A stretch of 27,500 nucleotides of DNA from assembly GCA_905221605.1 (NCBI GenBank), contig CAJNDS010002446.1:1201922-1229421 (forward strand), read 5' to 3'. A program made the translations under genes and the position numbers. The notes under the pieces are model-generated. The model had not been told where the DNA came from and ran no database searches. It saw only the letters and a list, made by a program, of their open reading frames with translations. The number at the start of each line of letters is the position of its first letter. Position 1 is the first letter of the stretch. This DNA is from Symbiodinium natans (Eukaryota > Sar > Dinophyceae > Suessiales > Symbiodiniaceae). Below, one piece after another: positions 11,001-19,591 of this stretch.

Positions 11001-11275
11001 CCCCCTAAGACAGGTGACGCTTCCAGCCTTCAGATGCATCTTACTGACCCAGGAAAGGCCATGGGGGTTGCTTCGGCCAAGCCCCTTCCGCCGGCGGCGC
11101 CGCCGAGCGCGGCGCCACCTCCACCCCCTCCACCCAACGCGCCCAAGCCTGCAAGCGTGACACTTGGTGGGCCTCCAGTTGATACGCAGCCCCATGAACC
11201 CGCAACGCCCCCAGCCAAGCCTGCGGAGGCCCCAGATGAGGAGGTCATACGGAAGCCGGCCAGCCGAAGACAGGA
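8055..11275 (+). CDS. Pro/Ala-rich tandem-repeat protein, two main exons
   Basis: Exon 1 (8055-8105) starts at ATG and reads MDREELEEAESPEPKGE. Exon 2 starts at 8220 with DKEEEERQES, and both are phase 0. The intron between them (8106-8219) is the shared element described separately, so the ATG at 8202 that opens a longer frame lies in the intron and is not the start. The protein is about 1,040 residues. An acidic, Glu/Ala/Pro-rich first third is followed by five full 116-residue repeats and a partial sixth (about 9195-11105). Each repeat carries MVPPPPPKTGD, SSLQMHLTDPGKAMG and KPLPPAAPP. A PPPPPPP stretch follows. No signal peptide, membrane segment or catalytic domain is seen. It may be a disordered scaffold protein, but the function is unknown. 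The frame runs on to a TAG at 11301-11303 only through telomere-like TTAGGG, so the exon more likely ends at 11273 or 11275 and continues in downstream exons. Confidence 0.75.
8106..8219 (+). mobile_element. Intron 1 of the Pro-rich gene: introner copy 1
   Basis: A 114-bp intron with a GA donor (GAA|GATGCAG) and AG acceptor (CCAAG|GAC). From about 8116 to 8220 it matches 25380-25487: TGAGTACACTTTACACTT, then CCCCCTATA, then GGGGCTTATGAACTCAGCAA. The 7-bp ends GCTGAAT and ACTCAGC form a near-perfect inverted repeat. GA donors are an established feature of dinoflagellate genes. The two copies sit in unrelated genes, so this is read as an introner rather than shared ancestry of the genes. Confidence 0.75.
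9195..11105 (+). repeat. 348-bp (116-codon) coding tandem repeat
   Basis: Five full copies and a partial one follow a 348-bp period; the VPPPPPKTGD motif recurs every 348 bp from about 9247. Copies 3 and 4 are almost identical, while copies 1 and 5 carry more changes (AAGATHP, LATPEVVAFG). The period is a multiple of three, so a second frame and the antisense strand are also open throughout. Those are shadows. Confidence 0.9.
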
Positions 11276-11401
11276 GTTTAGGGTTCGGGGTTCAGGGCCT
11301 TAGGGCTTATAGGGTTTAGGGTTTGGGATGGTTTTTGGGTACCCTAATTTCACCTCTGCATGTACGAAGTCACTCAGTCTCAGCCCTGACTGTTTAGAAG
11401 C

Positions 11402-11488
11402 ACCCTAAACCCTAAACCCTAAACCCTAAACCCTAAACCCTAAACCCTGAACCCTGAACCCTGAACCCTAAACCCTAAACCCTAAACC
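11402..11488. repeat. Telomere-like array (CCCTAAA)n
   Basis: CCCTAAA with a short CCCTGAA block in the middle. It starts about 120 bp after the Pro-rich frame. Confidence 0.85.
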
Positions 11489-11548
11489 CCACCAAACCGC
11501 CGCTTTTCATGTTTGGCCCTAAACCCTAAACTATACTCTGAGCCCAAG

Positions 11549-11592
11549 CTCCAGGGGCTTCTGTCGTTCTGCACCTCCAGGGGCTCCAGTCT
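11549..11592 (+). CDS. Candidate exon between inverted telomere-like arrays
   Basis: Acceptor CCCAAG|CTCCAG and donor GTCT|GTAGGG enclose 44 nt reading LQGLLSFCTSRGSS in phase 0. The phase fits the Pro-rich gene if its exon 2 uses the GA donor at CAG|GAGTTT (11274). It is very short, so chance is hard to exclude. Confidence 0.25.
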
Positions 11593-11605
11593 GTAGGGAG
11601 GGATG

Positions 11606-11652
11606 TTAGGGTTTAGGGTTTAGGGTTTAGGGTTTAGGGTTTAGGGTTTAGG
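11606..11652. repeat. Telomere-like array (TTTAGGG)n
   Basis: About six perfect TTTAGGG units. Confidence 0.9.
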
Positions 11653-11674
11653 GAGCATCCCCAGACTTGGTAGC

Positions 11675-11796
11675 CCAGTGATACCCTTTTCCCTTTGCCC
11701 TAGTCCTTGGGCTCGGGGTTCCCTTCTAAATTCGCCCAACCCCCAAAACGGGTGCCCTTAGCCTTTATACCAAATATGCATTGCTGGGCTAGCAAG
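11675..11796. mobile_element. Introner-like element, family 2, copy 1
   Basis: This ~120-bp segment matches intron 2 of the RRM gene. CCAGTGATACCCTTTTCCCT corresponds to CCAGTGGTGCCCTTTTCCCT. The shared core is CCCAACCCCCAAAA with GGGTGCCCT, and both end in GCTGGGCTAGCAAG or CTGGGCGATTATAAG. Here it lies between telomere-like arrays, with no clear exon on its left. Confidence 0.55.
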
Positions 11797-11807
11797 CAGA
11801 ACCCTAA

Positions 11808-11914
11808 ACCCTCAACCCTAAACCCTTGTCAAAACCCTAAACCCTTAACCCTAAACCCTAAACCCTAAACCCTAAACCCTAAACCCTAAACCCTAAACCC
11901 TAAACCCTAAACCC
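11808..11914. repeat. Telomere-like array (CCCTAAA)n
   Basis: Irregular at the left, perfect CCCTAAA from about 11848 onward, ending at the acceptor of the next candidate exon. Confidence 0.9.
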
Positions 11915-11918
11915 GAAG

Positions 11919-11976
11919 GACCCCCGACATGGCGCCGGGCCGCCGAAAGACCCGCGGGGCGCTCAGCTGGGCGCGG
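11919..11976 (+). CDS. Candidate exon between inverted telomere-like arrays
   Basis: Acceptor CCGAAG|GACCCC and donor GCGG|GTGAGG enclose 58 nt. With one leading base it reads TPDMAPGRRKTRGALSWAR, with 18 of 19 third positions G or C, which is the best codon signal of the small candidates. It could continue the Pro-rich gene, either directly from 11275 or via the 11549 candidate. Confidence 0.35.
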
Positions 11977-12022
11977 GTGAGGGGTGAGGCGGCAACCCTT
12001 CTTCTCGGAGGATCGGGGACTG

Positions 12023-12110
12023 GGTTTAGGGTTCAGGGTTTGGGGTTTGGGGTTCGGGGTTTGGGGTTCGGGGTTTGGGGTTAGGGTTTCGGGTTTAGGG
12101 TTTAGGGTTT
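12023..12110. repeat. Telomere-like array (TTTAGGG)n, degenerate
   Basis: TTTAGGG, TTTGGGG and TTCGGGG units on the + strand. Confidence 0.8.
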
Positions 12111-12440
12111 CTTAGCGGGCAGTTGTTAAGTCATTACGTACAGGGTTAAAGAGTAGTAAGATATCCCCAATTGCCACTTGTGACTCGACTTTGTATCTAC
12201 CGACGAAGCAAGCCTGAACCGCCAAGCAGGCCAGCGAACGAAAACATCCTGCCCAACGGAAGCCCCAAACCTCCCCAAACCCCTATCCCTTGAACCACTA
12301 AGCTGGGACTTTGCAAGGCTCTTCAATCAGATCAACAAGCGTCCTTCCTTTCCCCCTTCAAGAGCCCTCAAAAGCCCTCACCCCACTTGAAACCCCCAAG
12401 TTGCTGAAGAGGATTTAAAGCTCTGGCTTTGAGAGCAGTG
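12111..12440. other. Unique segment, no clear gene
   Basis: AT-balanced DNA with pyrimidine stretches near 12345-12395. From about 12415 the sequence begins to resemble the 434-bp satellite (GGCTTTGAGAGC). No exon is called. Confidence 0.4.
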
Positions 12441-12530
12441 ATGGCGAGGCAAGATTTGCCTGCCGTGGAGCCTCCAGTTGACAGCCCAGCCGTGCCCAAG
12501 CCCCAGCATCAGCGTTTTCATTGCAGAAGA
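12441..12530 (+). CDS. Candidate exon related to the 434-bp satellite
   Basis: Ninety nucleotides from ATG read MARQDLPAVEPPVDSPAVP then KPQHQRFHCRR, ending at AGAAGA|GTTTAGGG, where the telomere repeat supplies a GT donor. The segment is homologous to 15066-15150 in the satellite, where the same frame reads RQDAFALEPSSVESPMLP then KPQHKS. The two differ by substitutions and one 3-nt indel, which keeps the frame. That argues for past coding constraint. No known domain. Confidence 0.4.
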
Positions 12531-12553
12531 GTTTAGGGTTTAGGGTTTAGGGC
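12531..12553. repeat. Short telomere-like array (TTTAGGG)3
   Basis: Three TTTAGGG units starting exactly at the putative GT donor. Confidence 0.85.
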
Positions 12554-12892
12554 TCCTGCGCCTGCAGGAAACCAAGCAGTAGATTGGGCGCGAACGGTGA
12601 ACCCTCGTGCCTGAAAACGCTCCCAAACCTCCTTGCGGACTGCCGCCATCCTCGTCATCGAGCACACGCTGTTGACATGGAGATTCGACCAGGCGCGACC
12701 CGCAACGGTTGAGTCAAAACTTGTCGTGTGAGAGAGTCCCTGCTTGATACACTTCACTACAGGCTTGGCCAGGTTTAGTGGCTTGGGCCGTGCCTGTGTT
12801 CCCATCTTGGGAAACGGTTGCATTCCCACGCTCGAGAATAGAAGACTGCTGGCCAACGGTTCAGAGTTGTTACTTTGCTGCCCAAAGTGGCC
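12554..12892. other. 5' region of the membrane-protein gene
   Basis: No exon called on the + strand. The minus strand has an open frame across 12533-12952 with a protein-like stretch (MTRMAAVRKEVWERFQARGF) at about 12584-12655, which might be an exon of an opposite-strand gene. It overlaps the start of the next gene, so I leave it uncalled. Confidence 0.3.
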
Positions 12893-13729
12893 ATGGCGGT
12901 TCCGAATTGGGAAACCCCTGTCATCGTCAGTGCGTGCCTCATTGTGCTCCATGGTTTTCTTTGGCTAGGTTTCCGCACAAGAATTGCCTGGAATCTGTTC
13001 GGGCGCACGCAAGTTGACCAAGTCAAGGATGCAGTCATCAAGGCAGTCGAAAACAACCTGATGGCAACATCGTTTATCATGACCACCGTCGTTGGATTGC
13101 TTGTGGACGGTCATGAGATTGAAACAGTAGATGGCAGCTTCGACCCTGAGTTTCGGAAGCACTTGAGGCTGACTTTCGTCACATTGTGTGTGTGGTGCCT
13201 AGGCATGAGCATCAGTTGCCTCATCTACTGCCTCTTGACCATTCACTACTTCCACCCATTGAGGGGAGATGTGCCAAGTGTCGCTTTCCTTGTGTGGAAT
13301 CTCCGGACGATTGGCACCATGTTCGTGCTGATGATCGAGTCTTACTTCATATTTGCCCTTGCAGTGGGAGCGTGGGTGCTGGGCACTTACGCCTGGGCTG
13401 GAGGAATTATGTACTTGATCATACTTGCTCTTTTTACTGGCATGGTGCTGTTTGTGTGGCTGGGTCTGGGCAGGATGCATCCAGACTCAGAGATATTCCG
13501 CGAGCTGCGAGATACAATTGATGACATCGTCTGGGAGGTAGATGAGCCAATCAGCCATCTTTACGAGGCGAGGGATGAGGCAAGCAAGCCAATCAGCCAG
13601 CCGACGGAGTCCAAGTTAGCCCGAATGACACTCGGGCAGCTAGGAAGCGAACTGGATAAGAGGCAGGCAGTCGCAGCCAAGAAGAAGGTGCATGTCGCCT
13701 TCGGTGGCTCAGGAGGCCCGCCTTCGTGA
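12893..13729 (+). CDS. Orphan multi-pass membrane protein, 278 aa
   Basis: A single uninterrupted frame from ATG (context GGCCATGG; start MAVPNWETP) to TGA. An in-frame TTG lies 18 bp upstream, but the ATG is preferred. Hydrophobic segments lie at about residues 9-27, 93-118, 140-165 and 171-192, with a weaker one at 57-71, giving four or five passes. A soluble loop with acidic residues (GHEIETVDGSFDPEF) lies at 73-87. The last 85 residues are soluble and charged, rich in Glu, Asp and Lys, and end VHVAFGGSGGPPS. The Trp/Phe-rich spans and lack of charged residues inside them fit a genuine membrane protein. I do not recognise the family. There are no introns, unlike its neighbours, which could reflect origin from a processed mRNA, a route known in dinoflagellates. 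No relict spliced leader was found upstream. Confidence 0.75.
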   Translation: MAVPNWETPVIVSACLIVLHGFLWLGFRTRIAWNLFGRTQVDQVKDAVIKAVENNLMATSFIMTTVVGLLVDGHEIETVDGSFDPEFRKHLRLTFVTLCVWCLGMSISCLIYCLLTIHYFHPLRGDVPSVAFLVWNLRTIGTMFVLMIESYFIFALAVGAWVLGTYAWAGGIMYLIILALFTGMVLFVWLGLGRMHPDSEIFRELRDTIDDIVWEVDEPISHLYEARDEASKPISQPTESKLARMTLGQLGSELDKRQAVAAKKKVHVAFGGSGGPPS

Positions 13730-14343
13730 CTTGTGCTCGGAATTCAGAATGCAGAGATGTCATATCGACTTGAAATACAGTTGCAAGCTGAGTTGCAACC
13801 CTGCGCTTCGTAAGTTTCACGGCTGCATGTGGAGCAATGCACCTTCCATGCACAGGAAAAAAGGCTTGGTTGCTTGTCCAGCAGCCATGACTTGTCCATG
13901 TTTTGAAGTTGTGTTGACATGTGCAGGTCAACCTCCCAAATTGTAGGATCCTCTCACAAAAAAGCCCCAAACCCCCAACATTTTCTGAGTAGGATGGTGC
14001 ATGGCTTCCCTGCGTGAAGGCGGCCTCCTCTTTGACGGAGTTGACAGGGACGCACAAGGCTGTAGCCTCTCGGCGCAACGTGGGGGTTTTCCGAAAATAG
14101 GGGTACTCGTTTTGGGGGGTCCCTTTAAGGGGATTCAATGCTATTTGGGGTACCCCGATTTTGGGACAACCCATGCGAGACTTGCTTCATGCAGTTAGTT
14201 CTTTGCTTCCCTAAAATGCATGCTCCCGTATAAGTGTAGACATTACATTGTAGCAATGGGTATGGATTCGTAGGTACAAGAGTTACAGGACACTTCCTGT
14301 GCGGTTCGGCGTGCTGCACGTTTAAGAGTAGTGTGGGCAGACT
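13730..14343. other. 3' region of the membrane-protein gene, no further gene seen
   Basis: Open frames here are short and on both strands. The segment contains one inverted-repeat element (14082-14172) described separately. No polyadenylation signal can be assigned. Confidence 0.45.
14082..14172. mobile_element. MITE-like inverted-repeat element (~90 bp)
   Basis: The left end GGGGGTTTTCCGAAAATAGG is matched by the reverse complement of the right end (TACCCCGATTTTGGGACAACCC) over about 24 bp with some mismatches. The interior has TCCCTTTAAGGGGA, itself a near-palindrome. There is no coding capacity. A similar left end occurs at 19222. Confidence 0.5.
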
Positions 14344-14388
14344 GGTTTAGGGTTTAGGGTTTAGGGTTTAGGGTTTAGGGTTTAGGGA
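14344..14388. repeat. Telomere-like array (TTTAGGG)n
   Basis: Six perfect units on the + strand. Confidence 0.9.
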
Positions 14389-14390
14389 TT

Positions 14391-14459
14391 CCAACGCCGG
14401 CGGATGCCCAGGATCTGCTCCACTAGCTGCACCAGAACTTCTACGTCTACTATGCCCTC
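14391..14459 (-). CDS. Candidate minus-strand exon
   Basis: On the minus strand, after CCAAG|GAG, the frame reads EGIVDVEVLVQLVEQILGIR, a strongly amphipathic helix, ending near a possible GC donor (TGG|GCATCC) or GA donor (GTTG|GAATCC). No + strand frame is as protein-like. It sits between two TTTAGGG arrays, so it does not follow the inverted-bracket pattern. Function unknown. Confidence 0.3.
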
Positions 14460-14472
14460 CTTGGCTTTGGGT

Positions 14473-14541
14473 GGTTTAGGGTTTAGGGTTTAGGGTTTAG
14501 GGTTTAGGGTTTAGGGTTTAGGGTTTAGGGTTTAGGGTTTG
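14473..14541. repeat. Telomere-like array (TTTAGGG)n
   Basis: About ten perfect units on the + strand. Confidence 0.9.
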
Positions 14542-14864
14542 AGTTTCCAGATATACTGAGGACTACTGAAGTTGCGAAGTATTTCCCGGATAGCTTTTAG
14601 AGAACAGAACACGCAAACATGTCCTCCTGCCCACAGTGAGATACAGCACTACAAAACACGCATCAAGGCCAACATCAAAAAGTGGGGTGCTGACTGGACA
14701 TTGTTGAGCGAGTGTTGCAAAACTGCAGCAACACAAATCCAGAGTTAAAATATTTCTTAATCCTTGCCATTGTGTAGATGTTTTTTTGCTCTAGCTGCAA
14801 ATGCTTGTTTCTCTTGCCTGAAGATCGTAGCTTAGATCCGGAGAATATGAGTTTCTCAAAGACA
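14542..14864. other. Unique segment before the 434-bp array
   Basis: AT-richer DNA with no exon-like stretch that I can support. The right end grades into the diverged first satellite copy. Confidence 0.4.
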
Positions 14865-17800
14865 TGCAGCATTGCCATGAGAATCAAAGTTTCACAAAAC
14901 CCAACCGATGCTGAGCCGTGAGTATAGAGACATGACGCTTGAACGTTCACGGACCATCCCGGACCCAGGCAGCAAGTCCCTGACGAGAAGCCTGTGCCGG
15001 CGCCGCTCGGCACTCGGTCATACATGGTCACATGCATCGTGGTGAAGAAGGCTCTGAGAGTGGCGACTGTGAGGCAAGATGCTTTTGCGCTTGAGCCTTC
15101 CAGTGTTGAGAGCCCAATGCTGCCGAAGCCCCAGCATAAGAGTTGTCACTCAAGCCACTTCTCGCACACTTGCGTGACACCAAGTTGTAGAGCCAGGGTC
15201 GCAGTGCCAGTATCATCAGGCAAGATCAGCCAGCTGCGGCAGAACCTGTGGAGGACCACACGGCAGGGTGCGCATCTGAGGGTTACAGCCTTGCCATGAG
15301 TCTTGCAAGACTTCGCAAAAAGCCAGCGCCGTGTTGTTACGCAGACATGACCCTTGAACGCTCACAGACCATCGCGGACCAAGGCAACCAGGCTGTGGTG
15401 AGAAGGCAAGAGAGGATGTGCCGGGGCCGCTTGGCACTCGGTCATATGTAGTCATATGCATCGTGGCGAAGAAGGCTTTGAGAGCGGCGACTGTGAGGCA
15501 AGACGCATCTGCGCCGGAGCCTTCCAGCGTTGAGAGGCCAATGCTGCCAAAGCCCCAGCAGAAGAGTTTGTGCATGTTTTTGCTCAAGCCACTTCTCGCA
15601 CACTTGCGTGACACCAAGTTGTAGAGCCAGGGTCGCAGTGCCAGTATCATCAGGCAAGATCAGCCAGCTGCGGCAGAACCTGTGGAGGACCACACGGCAG
15701 GGTGCGCATCTGAGGGTTACAGCCTTGCCATGAGTCTTGCAAGACTTCGCAAAAAGCCAGCGCCGTGTTGTTACGCAGACATGACCCTTGAACGCTCACA
15801 GACCATCGCGGACCAAGGCAACCAGGCTGTGGTGAGAAGGCAAGAGAGGATGTGCCGGGGCCGCTTGGCACTCGGTCATATGTAGTCATATGCATCGTGG
15901 CGAAGAAGGCTTTGAGAGCGGCGACTGTGAGGCAAGACGCATCTGCGCCGGAGCCTTCCAGCGTTGAGAGGCCAATGCTGCCAAAGCCCCAGCAGAAGAG
16001 TTTTTGCATGTTTTTGCTCAAGCCACTTCTCGCACACTTGCGTGACACCAAGTTGTAGAGCCAGGGTCGCAGTGCCAGTATCATCAGGCAAGATCAGCCA
16101 GCTGCGGCAGAACCTGTGGAGGACCACACGGCAGGGTGCGCATCTGAGGGTTACAGCCTTGCCATGAGTCTTGCAAGACTTCGCAAAAAGCCAGCGCCGT
16201 GTTGTTACGCAGACATGACCCTTGAACGCTCACAGACCATCGCGGACCAAGGCAACCAGGCTGTGGTGAGAAGGCAAGAGAGGATGTGCCGGGGCCGCTT
16301 GGCACTCGGTCATATGTAGTCATATGCATCGTGGCGAAGAAGGCTTTGAGAGCGGCGACTGTGAGGCAAGACGCATCTGCGCCGGAGCCTTCCAGCGTTG
16401 AGAGGCCAATGCTGCCAAAGCCCCAGCAGAAGAGTTTTTGCATGTTTTTGCTCAAGCCACTTCTCGCACACTTGCGTGACACCAAGTTGTAGAGCCAGGG
16501 TCGCAGTGCCAGTATCATCAGGCAAGATCAGCCAGCTGCGGCAGAACCTGTGGAGGACCACACGGCAGGGTGCGCATCTGAGGGTTGCAGCCTTGCCATG
16601 AGTCTTGCAAGACTTCGCAAAAAGCCAGCGCCGTGTTGTTACGCAGACATGACCCTTGAACGCTCACAGACCATCGCGGACCAAGGCAACCAGGCTGTGG
16701 TGAGAAGGCAAGAGAGGATGTGCCGGGGCCGCTTGGCACTCGGTCATATGTAGTCATATGCATCGTGGCGAAGAAGGCTTTGAGAGCGGCGACTGTGAGG
16801 CAAGACGCATCTGCGCCGGAGCCTTCCAGCGTTGAGAGGCCAATGCTGCCAAAGCCCCAGCAGAAGAGTTTTTGCATGTTTTTGCTCAAGCCACTTCTCG
16901 CACACTTGCGTGACACCAAGTTGTAGAGCCAGGGTCGCAGTGCCAGTATCATCAGGCAAGATCAGCCAGCTGCGGCAGAACCTGTGGAGGACCACACGGC
17001 AGGGTGCGCATCTGAGGGTTACAGCCTTGCCATGAGTCTTGCAAGACTTCGCAAAAAGCCCAAAGCCCCAGCATAAGAGTTCTCGCGCAAACCACTTCAC
17101 ATACACTTGCGTGACACCAAGTGACAGACATGGGGGCGTGTTGCCAGTATCACCAGGCAAGATCAGCCAGCAGCAGCAGAACATGTGGAGGACCACACGG
17201 CAGGGTGCGCATCTGAGGGTTAACGCAGGCTCGAAAATCATGCAGACATGACCCTGGCACGCTCAATGACCATCACGGGCCAAGGCAGCCAGGCTTTGAC
17301 GAGAAGCCACGAGCGGATGTGCCGCTTGGCACTCGGTCATATGTAGTCATATGCATCGTGGCGAAGAAGGCTTTGAGAGCGGCGACTGTGAGGCAAGACG
17401 CATCTGCGCCGGAGCCTTCCAGCGTTGAGAGGCCACCCAGCAGAAGAGTTTTTGCATGTTTTTGCTCAAGCCACTTCTCGCACACTTGCGTGACACCAAG
17501 TTGTAGAGCCAGGGTCGCAGTGCCAGTATCATCAGGCAAGATCAGCCAGCTGCGGCAGAACCTGTGGAGGACCACACGGCAGGGTGCGCATCTGAGGGTT
17601 ACAGCCTTGCCATGAGTCTTGCAAGACTTCGCAAAAAGCCAGCGCCGTGTTGTTACGCAGACATGACCCTTGAACGCTCACAGACCATCGCGGACCAAGG
17701 CAACCAGGCTGTGGTGAGAAGGCAAGAGAGGATGTGCCGGGGCCGCTTGGCACTCGGTCATATGTAGTCATATGCATCGTGGCGAAGAAGGCTTTGAGAG

Positions 17801-19065
17801 CGGCGACTGTGAGGCAAGATGCATCTGCACTGGAGCCAAAGCCCCAGCATAAGAGTTCTCGCGCAAACCACTTCACATACACTTGCGTGACACCAAGTGA
17901 CAGACATGGGGGCGTGTTGCCAGTATCACCAGGCAAGATCAGCCAGCAGCAGCAGAACATGTGGAGGACCACACGGCAGGGTGCGCATCTGAGGGTTAAC
18001 GCAGGCTCGAAATCATGCAGACATGACCCTGGCACGCTCAATGACCATCACGGGCCAAGGCAGCCAGGCTTTGACCAGAAGCCAAGAGTGGATGTGCCGC
18101 TTGGCACTCGGTCATATGTAGTCATATGCATCGTGGCGAAGAAGGCTTTGAGAGCGGCGACTGTGAGGCAAGACGCATCTGCGCCGGAGCCTTCCAGCGT
18201 TGAGAGGCCAATGCTGCCAAAGCCCCAGCAGAAGAGTTTTTGCATGTTTTTGCTCAAGCCACTTCTCGCACACTTGCGTGACACCAAGTTGTAGAGCCAG
18301 GGTCGCAGTGCCAGTATCATCAGGCAAGATCAGCCAGCTGCGGCAGAACCTGTGGAGGACCACACGGCAGGGTGCGCATCTGAGGGTTACAGCCTTGCCA
18401 TGAGTCTTGCAAGACTTCGCAAAAAGCCAGCGCCGTGTTGTTACGCAGACATGACCCTTGAACGCTCACAGACCATCGCGGACCAAGGCAACCAGGCTGT
18501 GGTGAGAAGGCAAGAGAGGATGTGCCGGGGCCGCTTGGCACTCGGTCATATGTAGTCATATGCATCGGGGCGAAGAAGGCTTTGAGAGCGGCGACTGTGA
18601 GGCAAGATGCATCTGCACTGGAGCCAAAGCCCCGGCATAAGAGTTCTCGCGCAAACCACTTCACATACACTTGCGTGACACCAAGTGACAGACATGGGGG
18701 CGTGTTGCCAGTATCACCAGGCAAGATCAGCCAGCAGCAGCAGAACATGTGGAGGACCACACGGCAGGGTGCGCATCTGAGGGTTAGAGCAGGCTCGAAA
18801 TCATGCAGACATGACCCTGGCACGCTCAATAACCATCACGGGCCAAGGCAGCCAGGCTTTGACGAGAAGCCAAGAGTGGATGTGCCGTTTGGCACTCGGT
18901 CATATGTAGTCATATGCATCGTGGCGAAGAAGGCTTTGAGAGCGGCGACTGTGAGGCAAGACGCATCTGCGCCGGAGCCTTCCAGCGTTGAGAGGCCAAT
19001 GCTGCCAAAGCCCCAGCAGAAGAGTTTTTGCATGTTTTTGCTCAAGCCACTTCTCGCACACTTGC
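14865..19065. repeat. 434-bp tandem satellite with a composite 788-bp form
   Basis: The marker TTGCCATGAGTCTTGCAAGA recurs at 15291, 15725, 16159, 16593 and 17027, giving four near-identical 434-bp units. It then recurs at 17606 and 18394, spaced 579 and 788 bp. A diverged copy lies at 14865-15290. The longer units contain a second block type (about 17055-17330, 17837-18110 and 18624-18900). This block is related to the first but carries ACCAAGTGACAGACATGGGG and CAGCAGCAGCAGAACATGTG. The array ends abruptly at 19065. Minus-strand frames of 144 residues recur but are fortuitous, because 434 is not a multiple of three. Confidence 0.9.
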
Positions 19066-19068
19066 GCA

Positions 19069-19195
19069 GTACCTCAACTCTGCATCCGCTGTACTCTGCC
19101 GACGGGAGCCCCACTCCAGACACTTGACGAGACACGTTCCGCTCATCAACGAACCTTTGCACCCGAAACCCAAGTCTTCAGCCTCCGTCGGCCCC
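19069..19195 (+). CDS. Candidate exon at the satellite edge
   Basis: After CTTGCGCAG the frame is open for about 42 codons (YLNSASAVLCRREPHSRHL, then LINEPLHPKPKSS) and runs into CCCTAAA. The acceptor is made where the satellite joins unique DNA. No donor is clear. Weak. Confidence 0.25.
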
Positions 19196-19218
19196 AAAGC
19201 CCTAAACCCTAAACACCA

Positions 19219-19325
19219 TATGATGGGGGTTTTACGACAATGGGGACCCCCAAAATAGACCCCCAAATAGTAGGATTTCCTTATAGTAAAGACCACAATG
19301 AGGTAACCCCCTGAATTTCGGAAAC
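19219..19325. mobile_element. MITE-like inverted-repeat element
   Basis: Begins GGGGGTTTTACGACAATGGG and ends in TAACCCCCTGAATTTCGGAA, roughly reverse-complementary ends. The interior has ACCCCCAAAATAGACCCCCA. It resembles the element at 14082 and splits a telomere-like array (19197 to 19321). Confidence 0.4.
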
Positions 19326-19515
19326 CCTAAACCCTAAACCCTAAGCTGTAAACCCCTAAACCCTAAACCCTAAACCCTAAACCCTAGACCCTAAACCCTA
19401 AACCCTAAACCCTAAACCCTAAACCCTAAACTCTAAACCCTAAACCCTAAACCCTAAACTCTAACCCTAGACCCTAAACCCTAAACCCTAAACCCTAAAC
19501 CCTAAACCCTAAACA
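19321..19515. repeat. Telomere-like array (CCCTAAA)n
   Basis: Long CCCTAAA run with rare CTCTAAA and CCCTAGA variants. Confidence 0.9.
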
Positions 19516-19532
19516 CCATATCCTGAATGAAG

Positions 19533-19591
19533 CCCCGAAGATTCGCAAAGGCCGGCGACACTGACTCCGACTCGGCTGCAAGAGGCAGATG
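19533..19591 (+). CDS. Candidate exon between inverted telomere-like arrays
   Basis: Acceptor TGAAG|CCCCGA and donor GATG|GTAGGG enclose 59 nt that read PRRFAKAGDTDSDSAARGR. The spacer is only 76 bp long. No family recognised. Confidence 0.25.

Noticed and set aside
8389-11160. 923-residue Arg/Gln-rich frame and the many 82-92-residue minus frames over the Pro-rich gene
   Set aside because: Shadows of the 348-bp coding repeat.
15216-18829. Repeated 144- and 169-residue minus-strand frames in the 434-bp array
   Set aside because: The unit is not a multiple of three and the frames shift between units. No domain or start context is seen.
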